From Coriaria nepalensis (Eukaryota > Streptophyta > Magnoliopsida > Cucurbitales > Coriariaceae), in contig CP114488.1 in the NCBI GenBank assembly GCA_027186245.1, positions 10,335,501-10,399,500 on the forward strand: 64,000 bases of DNA, read 5' to 3'. The translations under genes were made by a program, and so were the position numbers. This document shows, one piece after another, positions 26,384-35,263 of this stretch (position 1 is its first letter; every line of letters starts with the position of its first letter). The notes beneath the pieces were generated by a model. It was not told where the DNA came from. It saw only the letters and a program-made list of their open reading frames with translations, and did not search any database.

Positions 26384-27454
26384 ATGGAGAGCGTGGAAGC
26401 AGCGAGGGCTTTGAAGTCAAGTTTGCGGTGGGAATTGGCTACGAAATTGACTAAGCCGGTGTTTTTTGACGAGTTTCCCGTAAGAATTTCTTCTGGTGAG
26501 GGTAACGTGGTCGCCGGCGAAGATTTTCCGGTGGAGGACTTCCTTAATTTTTCGAACGAAGAATTCGAACTGGGCTCTGTAGAGGATGTGGTAGAAGCAG
26601 AGGAAGAATATGACGAGGACGAAGAACAAGAGGAAAAGGATAGTCCCTCTGTTTCTTCTTCTCAGGAGGCAGCCGACGACGACTCTGCTTCTCTTCTCGA
26701 CGCTGGACTTGCTGTTCCGGTAACTTCTACTTTTCTTCTTCTGTTTTTGTTTAATTAATTTCAAATTTCAGAAAAATTAGTCTTCAGAATTAGAAATGAA
26801 AATTGGTATATTCTTTTGTTGCAGGGAGATTGCTTGTCAGAACTTGAATGGGTTTCCCAGTTCGTGGAAGATTCTCCTCTGGACTTTTCTCTTGTGTTTC
26901 CGGTTTATCAAACGACGAAGAACCACACTCCGGCGGAGAACCGGTCCGAACCGGAGCGAAGACAAATTAATGCAGCCGGACGCTCGTATTTTCCTTCACC
27001 CATTCCGGCCCGGCCCAGAACCAAACGGTCCAGAACGAGTCGAGTCTGGTCACTCGGTTCCCCACTCTCCGAGTCATCTTCAACGCCTGGGTTTTTCTCA
27101 ACCCCATGCCTCCTCTTCCCCAACACGGTCCAGAACCTGGACCTGTTTAACAGCATAAGCGAGCTTCCCTCGAAGAAGCAGAAAAAGAAACCATCGTTTC
27201 AAACCGGTGGGACCGCACAGTTTCAACGGCGGTGCAGTCATTGTCAAGTCCAGAAGACACCACAGTGGAGAACCGGACCACTCGGCTCCAAAACGCTCTG
27301 TAACGCTTGTGGAGTTAGGTACAAATCCGGTCGGCTCTTTCCAGAATATAGACCGGCCTGCAGCCCAACGTTTTCCGTCGAAGTTCACTCCAATAGCCAC
27401 CGTAAGGTGTTGGAGATGAGGAAGAGGAAGGAGATTTCTGGACCGAGTTTATAA
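26384..27454 (+). CDS. GATA transcription factor, GATA5/6/7 type
   Basis: Exons 26384-26719 and 26825-27454 join to 966 nt, 321 aa. The protein is a nuclear DNA-binding factor for WGATAR-type sites. The start [19 protein letters not shown] and the block [19 protein letters not shown] are typical of the GATA5-7 group (class A). A second conserved block is [18 protein letters not shown]. The single zinc finger sits near the C-terminus: [20 protein letters not shown] then [20 protein letters not shown], i.e. C-x2-C-x18-C-x2-C. A basic tail follows (MRKRKEISG). The middle is acidic ([14 protein letters not shown]), a possible activation region. The GT-AG intron sits between GLAVP and GDCLSELEW, as in the family. 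The gene appears complete. Which of GATA5, 6 or 7 is the closest relative cannot be told by eye. Confidence 0.95.
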
Positions 27455-27581
27455 GAACCAGATTTTATGACCTTGAAACAGATGGACAAACAGTTGTAGC
27501 AGGAGAAGAGGGAATGTAGTGGGCGAGGAAGCGTTTTAGTATTTATCAGTGTAATTTTTTATTTGTAACTCTAGTTTTATT

Positions 27582-27622
<41 letters not shown>

Positions 27623-28663
27623 TGATTAGTTTAGTTAGTGTAATTTTTTTTTTTTTTGTGGAGTTTAGACAGTGATTACCAAAATTTTCATCTTAATCAA
27701 GCTTAAGCTACTGTTGGTTTTGGGAAATATTACTAAGCCATCCCATTTTATGGGGGCTTATATTACTAAGCCCACGTTGAAAAACAGAAGTAGATGATGG
27801 GAGCAACTGAGGTTTGTTTGATGAACATGTTATAATTCATGACGTGTTGTATACAGCATCTAACTAGACATCATGTCATGCTGCTGTTTTCTTTTGGTCA
27901 TAGGACTGCAATTGCATGTTGCATACAGTTAAATTTCTAGTTGTTAATTGCGGAGGAAATTAAGGGTAACGACTGCTACGTTGTTTGGCCTATTGTGATG
28001 TTTTAAGTGCGCACTTAAAACATCCTCTCATTTATAAGTAACGGTGTTATCTCATCGTCAATCTTCCTTTTAGTTCAAATTTTACTATCTCTTCCCATCT
28101 ATTCACAATTTCTCGAATGCTGAAGTTATAGCCTCCGGACTTATTAGATGTATTCTGCCCTTATTCCGTTTGGCATCGAGTCTCTTAGATCACTGATGAG
28201 ATTAACCCAACATCAGTTCTGTTCAAATGAAGTACTAGAAATAACTCAAATCCAATTTTGCTCCAAACACGTACAAAATGTTGAAATTGTGGCCACTATA
28301 TGTTATTGGAAGCAGGACCCTCCATGTTTTGTGTAAGTGCTAAAGGGATACAGAAGAAGTCTATTCTTTCGTCTCAAGGCTGTACAATTGTACTATTTTT
28401 TTCACTCTCTTCACTTTAGTTTTCTTGTCATTAGAAACACTTTTCCCAAGACATTGCCACTCTTTGGAACAAAGCTTGAACTAGTGGCGGTTTCTTTGCC
28501 CTTGTCGCCTGTCACTGGCGTTACTGTAAAGAGTATTCTTACACTTTTATACCCCAAAGGCAAACTCTTCAACAACTGAACTTATTACATATAAAATATT
28601 AGAGTTTTATACTGCTGATGTGGCATGCTTAGTGGGCATGCCATGTCAATAAATAATATTAAA
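27455..28663. other. Spacer between the convergent GATA and I29 genes
   Basis: Contains the GATA 3' UTR with a TA microsatellite at 27586-27618. An 8-bp inverted repeat (TGGCATGC and GCATGCCA) at 28621-28643 lies just past the stop of the I29 gene. The short frames between 28140 and 28580 have no recognisable content. Confidence 0.6.
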
Positions 28664-28975
28664 TTAATCTGACCAGCGGCTGCGGCTGAGGCCGTTGTAA
28701 CCGCCCAAGCCTAACAACTCTTCAGAGGTCCAGTCTGAGAATTCATTCAAACCACATTGAAAGCCAAGTTGTTTCTTGTTCGTCTCCCTTGTGTGCTTGA
28801 GATTTTTCTTGAATATTTCAAATCTTCTCATCTTCTCTTCGGTGGCTCCGTAAGTTCTACCCCATTCTAACATCCATGACTCGAAGCGTCTCATATCACG
28901 AGCTTGAACAGAGCTGCTGAAGAGACTAACAGAGGAGTCAAGGAGGGCAGTGTTAGAAAGTGAATAAAAAATCAT
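28664..28975 (-). CDS. Free-standing I29 propeptide-inhibitor protein (papain prodomain without protease)
   Basis: A 103-aa intact frame. Residues 28-95 match the cathepsin propeptide inhibitor domain I29: RRFESWMLEWGRTYGATEEK, then MRRFEIFKKNLKHTRETN with the ERFNIN spacing, then CGLNEFSDWTSEELLGLGG, which corresponds to the GNFD region. In ordinary plant papain-like proteases this domain is followed by about 220 residues of catalytic domain. Here the frame ends with RSRWSD and a stop. Downstream minus-strand sequence shows no GQCGSCWAFS-like cysteine motif. A TATA box 75-83 bases above the ATG supports a real transcribed gene. The first 20 residues (MIFYSLSNTALLDSSVSLFS) are mildly hydrophobic but a poor signal peptide. 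Known small I29-only proteins (CTLA-2 in mouse, for instance) inhibit cysteine proteases; that role is inferred here. A recently truncated protease gene is the main alternative. Confidence 0.75.
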   Translation of the reverse strand: MIFYSLSNTALLDSSVSLFSSSVQARDMRRFESWMLEWGRTYGATEEKMRRFEIFKKNLKHTRETNKKQLGFQCGLNEFSDWTSEELLGLGGYNGLSRSRWSD

Positions 28976-29049
28976 TGTAGAAGAGAGGAGTCAAGATTAG
29001 TTCTCAAAGCAAGAATGAGGCGGTGAATGGAGAAAGAAGAGGAAGCTAT

Positions 29050-29058
29050 CTATTTATA
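29050..29058 (-). promoter_or_regulatory. TATA box of the I29 gene
   Basis: TATAAATAG on the minus strand, 75-83 bases above the I29 start codon, in otherwise mixed sequence. It is well placed for a core promoter with a leader of about 45 bases. Confidence 0.6.
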
Positions 29059-29394
29059 TGTATGGTTTAGTTTTATGGGATCGCTTTGAAGTTCAACTGA
29101 AGCAGTTTGGTTGAAATTCATTTTTTTCATCACAAGGAGTCTGTCTTTACTATTTGGCTCTTTCCAGGCTTTTCTACCAATCATGCTCATTTTCGTTTAT
29201 AAAAGAAGATGGTCTGATTTTCTCATCGGTTCCGTTCTTCTTTTTATTCTACAGATGGTTTATAAAAGCCTGCTTATGGCGGATTTAAGAAGCGCCACAC
29301 ATGGTTTCGAGAGTGAGAGAGACGCCATTGAAGAAGGTGTAGGGAAAAATAGAAGAAAAGAAAAATCCTGGGTCAAACTTTTAATCCGGGCCGA

Positions 29395-29560
29395 TTGATG
29401 AATTGGGCCGTTTATATCATGGGCCACATGCCTAATCTATTCAACAACGGAAGTGGAGCAAGCCACATAACACGCTTCTTGATCCGACAAATCGTTTTCT
29501 CAGCAGCAAGAAGCCGTTGCTTTCGTCAAATACCAATCATGTTTTCTTCGTTTTCATGGA
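29395..29560. repeat. Diverged second copy of a segment at 18.7-19.1 kb
   Basis: This stretch contains GGGCCGTTTATATCATGGG...CATGCCTAATCTATTCAACAA and CTTCTTGATCCGACAAATCG. Near-matches occur at 18727-18770 (GTCGTTTATGTCGTGG and CATGCCTAATCTACACAACA) and 19099-19125 (CTTCTTGATCCGGCAATTCG). The order is the same, but the spacing is shorter here. No coding frame is shared convincingly. Confidence 0.6.
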
Positions 29561-30011
29561 ACATTTACCTAAAAGGCGGCCCAACCTAGATGGACTCATA
29601 ATCACATGAAACCAGATTGTAACCGCTTACCCATGAGATAGGCACAGAAGTTTACTTGTCGTCAAAAGCAATAAGCTGCTTACCCATGAAAAAGGCCCAA
29701 CCATAAGTTTTTTTGGTCATTAAATAATGAATACATTACATTAATGTGTAAACATAGATAATCTTTGAGCGCTCACATTTGAAAGTTGTGCAAAGGTCTC
29801 AAAGAAGGGGAATTCTAAAGTTGTGCAAAGGTCTCAAATAGGGAAATTCTAAAGTTGTGCAAACAGTGCCATTGCTTATTTTTTTTGGAGGGAGGGATGA
29901 ACACCATTACATCAACATTGTTTTTATGTATTCTTCTTGATAATTAGGCGGTAATGCCGAACCACACTGCGATCAACGAATATACTTAATCATATCTTTT
30001 TTTTTTTATTT
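29561..30011. other. Spacer
   Basis: I see no gene. A short direct repeat, AAAGTTGTGCAAAGGTCTCAA and AATTCTAAAGTTGTGCAAA, is reiterated about three times at 29780-29865. Confidence 0.6.
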
Positions 30012-31935
30012 CTATTTGGGTCGTCTTCTGTAAGGGTATAAAATGTCATCCAGAGTCTCCTTGATGTGATTGCACACTCTGTTCACGTTCTTGGCTACAC
30101 CTGCCGCTACAAGCCCAGCATTTCTTTTGAACCTGTGTGCACAAATTTTCAGTTATCAAAAACTTGGTCGTTAGAGTAGATTTTAACTGAAACTATATAA
30201 TTGGAATCGAATAAAGATGAGACTTGCCTGTTCAGGTATTCATCTCCAGCTGAGTGTGCTGGTTTGTAGGTCCGAGGCTGAGGTAGGGAGCGGGTATCTT
30301 CTGAAAGGGATGAAGCGGAGATAAACAATGAAAAACCAAATGGATGATTCATTTGTCAAATGATTAGAATTCTATGGGTTGGAACTAGACGACAATTTGG
30401 GAATGTTAGAATTCTTGAAGAACCAAAAATAACTTGGAGGATGTAATAAAACTACATTTAATAAGCACATAAAAGGGGAGCGGAAGGAACTCTGTGAAGG
30501 TACCTTCATTTTTATGTACATGATGAGCAGGGGCATGTTCTACAGGTCTTTTGTCCAGCAATATCTGAAACGAAGGGGCTAATTAAAGTGTATACACACA
30601 AAAGATTTCTAACTTCAATAGAAAAATTGAGTTCATCCAGAAAAAATTGAAAATATATTCCAATGTCCAACAAAAGAACTTGTTTATGTGCCAAGTACAC
30701 TAAGAATTTGTAATATGCCATTAAGCACTGCAAACTAAATGTTGTTTGCACAAGTAATTGAACTTCAATAGCATGGACATATGCATCAGAAACAATACGG
30801 GAGATGCTATATCTCGACAAAATAAAAACTGTCCAAGTGTAAAGTGTTGAATGAATAATCAGAATTGATTTCATTATCATGTGAGGGAGCAAGGATTAAA
30901 GATATATGACCTCAAGACCAACACAAAACGGCAATTCTGCTTGTTTATTTTGGGCATCACTAGAAGAATCGTTCTTGTCCAAGTAGACTGAGTAACCAAC
31001 ACAGGCATACTTGAAATCCATAAGACTGCGACCCTCCTTGGAAGCTTCCAGCTCAGTTTCCCCCACAATATAACTGGGTACTGCAAATCAACTCAAAATA
31101 AGTAAGATTCAATTGAAGATACAAGATTAATGTATATCAGATGCATATATTTTATTTCTTTCATAAGCCATTTATATAGTTTGCGATTTTCTGATGCAGA
31201 TGAGATTGTTAACTAATAGCATAATCGCAAATTGATTTACTCGGCCTTATGTGGAGTTATTAATCACGAAAGCCGGTTCATATCTGATTCTTGAGTGCTT
31301 TCTGTGTCATTATATTTATATCAATCAGTAACCCCAAACTTGACACTCTAGCCAACATAATGATATCAGGTTTCCCACGCATAGTTCAGAAGCTCAAAAG
31401 TGAAATAGTGATTGAGAAAGAAGTAATCCAGCATTCAAAATTGTTTATTTTCACATTGAAACGAATAATACAGTACACATGATACGCATTAGCACCTTAA
31501 ATCATACGAACCCTAAAAAACCTCCCTAACGTCACTTCAACAAAACTGAAATCCAAGAATGATCTTCTCATCAACCTTTCAACCCATTTCAGCTGTCTAT
31601 CGCATTTCACACTCTTTGAATAATCAGATGGAACAAATATAATAAGAATTTAATTTTGTAGCCCCTCCCTCAAAATTCTCAGGTATCAAACAAGTAGCTG
31701 GCCAAGAATATCTGAATATAAACAGAAACAGGAAATAAGATTGGGAAAGACCTTGTTGTAGAGTTTTAGATAACCCAACGCAGGTAGGGCTCTTCGATTT
31801 GGACTTCTGAAGGGACGAGTAGTATAGGCATCCCTTGCAGGACTTCCCTTTAGATCCTCTGGTCTGATTAGCGACGGAGTTAGGGTTAGGATTCTGATTC
31901 GGAGATTCTTCGCTACCCGACTTATCAATCTCCAT
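30012..31935 (-). CDS. Small cysteine-containing plant protein, copy A (DUF8204-like)
   Basis: Exons 31935-31752, 31080-30911, 30564-30504, 30300-30228 and 30132-30012 join to 609 nt, 202 aa. The N-terminus is Asn/Pro-rich, followed by GSKGKSCKGCLYYSSLQKSK and PTCVGLSKTLQQ. The middle is conserved: SYIVGETELEASKEGRSLMD and FKYACVGYSVYLDKN, then LPFCVGLEILLDKRPVEHAP. The C-terminal end is PRTYKPAHSAGDEYLNRFKR, NAGLVAAGVAKNVNRVCNHI and a basic RRRPK. The CxxC-and-CVG pattern suggests a small metal-binding fold, but I know no function. The family name is from memory. The exon 4 donor is GC (AACAG|GCAAGT), a recognised strong GC-AG site. It is the left-hand member of a tandem pair with the same exon layout. 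Confidence 0.85.
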
Positions 31936-32469
31936 TAATTTTATATTACTCTGCAACTCTCTCTTCCTCCCTCTCTCTCTGTGTGCAAAAAACTTGCTTT
32001 CGTCTTCCTATCGATACAGACAAGATCGATTCTCCATTTCATACGCTGTAAGGACAAAACTAAGGTAAGAAATGAGCACGTGCTGCTACTGGTGTACCGC
32101 GGTGATAGCAACTCTGAATGAACATTTTCATGTCACTTTGAGAATCATGCGACATGTCGTCTCGACCTCTGCTTTGCTTAGGGTAGTGAACCGACGTATC
32201 GTTCGATTCATCGGTAAGTATAAAAGGAAGGGAAGAAAAGAGAAGCAAAAAAGACACTTACAGAAAGAGTGAATGCTAATGAAAGAAAAAAACTATGATT
32301 GATACAATCTTTTGTCAGTAACAATGCCAGTGTTCATTTTTTAAGGGGGGATTAGCACCGACATAGTCTCTAGTATAAAGTTATAAAGTTCCCTATTAGT
32401 ACGTAAGCCGATTATCTGTTCTTCTTGGTAATTAGGCAGTGATGCTAAACCATGCAGAGGGATTTATTT

Positions 32470-34344
32470 CTATTTGGGTCGTCTGCTGTCGTCCAGACTC
32501 TCTTTGATGTGATTGCACACTCTGTTGACGTTTTTCACTACACCTGCTGCTACAACCCCTGCGTTCCTCTTAAACCTGTGAACAGAAATGTCTAGCTTTC
32601 AAAAACTTGTCATTAAAGCATATTTTAACTGAAACTTATAGAATCAGAATCGAATAAAGATGAGTCTTGCCTGTCCAGGTATCCAGCTCCCGCTGAATGT
32701 GCTGGTTTGTAGGTCCGAGGCTGAGGTAGAGAATGGGCATATTCTGAAAGGGATGAAGTAGAGACAAACAATGAGAAGTGAGAAAGCACATGGAAGATCT
32801 ATTTGTTAAATGATTAGACTTCTCTGGGTTGGAATTAGAGAACAAATTGGGAATGTAAGAATTTTGAAGAACCAAAAAGCATCTTGAAGAATAAAATAAA
32901 ACTACATTTAGTAAGCACATAAAAGGGGAGTGGAAGGAATTCTCCGAGGGCACCTTCATTTTTATGTATACGAGCAGGGGCATGCTCTAGAGGTACATCA
33001 TGCAACAATACCTGAAAGGAAGGGCAAATTAAAGTGTATAGACACAATAGATTTCTAACTTCAACAACAACATTGAGTTCATCCAGAAAAATGACAATAT
33101 ATTCCAATGTCCAACAACAGAACTTGTGAATGTGCCAAGTACACTAAGACTTTGTAATATGCCCTTGAGCACTGCAAAATAAATGTTGTTTGCACAAGTT
33201 ATTGAACATCCATAGCATGGACACATGCTTAAAATCTTGAGAAAAATAAGAAATGTCAAAGTATAAAGCGTTGACTGAATAATGAGAATTCATTATTATG
33301 TGAGGGAGAAAGGGTTAAAGATATATGACCTCAAAACCAACACAATATGGCAATTCTGCTTTTTTATTTTGCGCATTACTTGAAGAATAGTGCTTGTCCA
33401 AGTAGACTGAGTAACCATAACAGGAATAAAAGAAAGCAAAAAGACTGAGACCCTCCTTTTTCCGCTCAGCTTCCTCCACAATCTTACTGGGCACTGCAAA
33501 TCAAAATAAGTACACATCCAATAAAGTTTCGAGATCAATGTGAAGAACTAGAAGATAAAGGCATCGCTTGTTAACAAGAAAAAATCTTGTTTTCTTAGGT
33601 CAAAATGATGCAATGTAATCTCTATAGCTGTTGTACCACAGGCGTTTATATAGTTCGGGATTCTCTCATAGGCGTTGTACCAATGTTTAAAAATTAGACT
33701 TCACTTGAGATGTAATTATCAATCACGAAAGCAAGTTCGTATCTGATTCTTGAGTGCTTTCCATGTCATTATATTGATATCAATCCAGCAATCCCAAACT
33801 TGACACTCTAGCCAACATAATGATATCAGGTTTCCCACCCACCCATAGTTCAGAAGCTCAAAAATGAAATAGTGACTGAGAAAGAATAAATCCAGCATTC
33901 AAAATTGTTTTTGTTTCACATTGAAATGAATAATACAGAACACATGCATATGCAGTCGCACCTGAAATCATACAAACCCTAAAGCTCCTTTCAGCCCATA
34001 TTAGCTATCTACCGCATTTCCTACTCTTTGAATAATCAGAGGAAACAAATACAAAAAGAATTCAAAATTTCTAGCCTCTCCCTCAAATTTCTCAGTTACC
34101 TAACAAAGTTGCTCGCCAAGAACATCTGAATATAAACAAAAACAGGAAAATGGGATAGACCTTGTTGTAGAGTTTTAGATAAACCAATGCATATAGGTCC
34201 CTCTGATCTGGATTTCTGAACGGAAGAGTAGTAGAGGTGCCCCTTGCAGGCCTTCCCTTTAGATCCTCTGGTCTGGTTAGAGTCGGAGTAAGGGTTAGGA
34301 TTCTGATTTTGAGGGTCTTCACTGCCCCATTTTTCCATCTCCAT
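32470..34344 (-). CDS. Small cysteine-containing plant protein, copy B (DUF8204-like)
   Basis: Exons 34344-34161, 33493-33330, 33011-32954, 32743-32671 and 32575-32470 join to 585 nt, 194 aa. It is a tandem paralogue of copy A with identical intron positions and phases: GSKGKACKGHLYYSSVQKSR and PICIGLSKTLQQ, GYSVYLDKHYSSSNAQNKKA and ELPYCVGFEVLLHDVPLEHA, and C-terminal FKRNAGVVAAGVVKNVNRVC. Exon 2 has diverged most: copy A has VGETELEASKEGRSLMDFKY, here VEEAERKKEGLSLFAFFYSC. The first CxxC has become CKGH, so one putative ligand is lost. The ILYPY piece before the basic end is missing. The same exon 4 GC donor is kept (GACAG|GCAAGA). No frame break is seen, so copy B could still be expressed. 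It may be on a different functional path or decaying. Confidence 0.82.
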
Positions 34345-35263
34345 TAATCAACGTTCACTACTCTGCAGCTCTGCTCCTCTCTCTCTCCAACAATAAAATC
34401 ATACGAAAGTGATGATACGGCGGTTAGAAAGCTCTGATAACCATGTGATACTAGTGTACGGCGGTTGTACCAACTCTTGATAAATAATTGGTCCCTAAAT
34501 TTTTTAATATTTTAATTTTGTTCTTAATATTTTCATTTTAATCATTTGGATAATTATCGATCCCAAAAATGATTCAATTAAAATACCTCGTATCATCCGA
34601 ATAATATTAATATATTAAAAATTGTTTTTCTTTTTAAAATTAATTCACACTTTAAATTAAATTTTAATTTCCTACCGATCATTTTTCGTAATTTACAAAT
34701 TTTAATTTTAATAACAACTGCTTTAACAATCATTAAATAATGTTTATTAATTATTATTTTTTATATAAGTTGTGTTAATTTTAATATTCGTAAATTTTTA
34801 AATGTCATTTTTTTAATTTCATATTTATTAAATTGAATCTAAAGACAAAAATTAATTATTTTAAAAATTTTAAAGACGAAACTAACTATCTAAAAAATTT
34901 TAAATGAGAAAAAAAAAAACCCAACTAAGTGACGTAAACAATAATTTAACCTAAATATCTTTATTAGAGAACTACATGTCGTCTCCTTCACTGTTTGGTT
35001 TAGGGTAGTGAACCGACGCATCGTTACATTCATCGGTAAGACCAAATAAAAAAAGGGCATTACTAGAAAGAGAATGAAGATGAAAGCTATGGCCTACAAA
35101 AGAGTAAAAGTATTACACTATTACATATGTGATATATTAGGAGAGCCAAGAAAGATGTGAACTAATTAATTGTGTATTACTGTACAAAATTAATTGCTCT
35201 CTTCTGTTATGAAATCCTCTCCGGCCCCCACCCTACTCCCTTCAGTATAAAACAAAATGGAAC
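34345..35263. other. Upstream region of copy B and NERD 3' flank
   Basis: AT-rich, without a gene. It includes the second copy of the GGGTAGTGAACCGACG landmark and, near 35264, the probable 3' UTR of NERD. Confidence 0.6.

Larger units (their letters stand above)
30012..35060. repeat. Tandem segmental duplication, units of about 2.4 kb
   Basis: Unit A spans about 30012-32290 and unit B about 32470-35060. Each holds one DUF8204-like gene plus its upstream region. Introns are similar too: AGCCAACATAATGATATCAG occurs at about 31351 and 33811. The upstream landmark GGGTAGTGAACCGACG occurs in both units, at about 32180 and 35004. Intron conservation points to a fairly recent duplication. Confidence 0.85.

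Noticed and set aside
29111..29589. Two plus-strand frames with hydrophobic starts
   Set aside because: They overlap the promoter of the I29 gene and the diverged repeat, and show no family signal.
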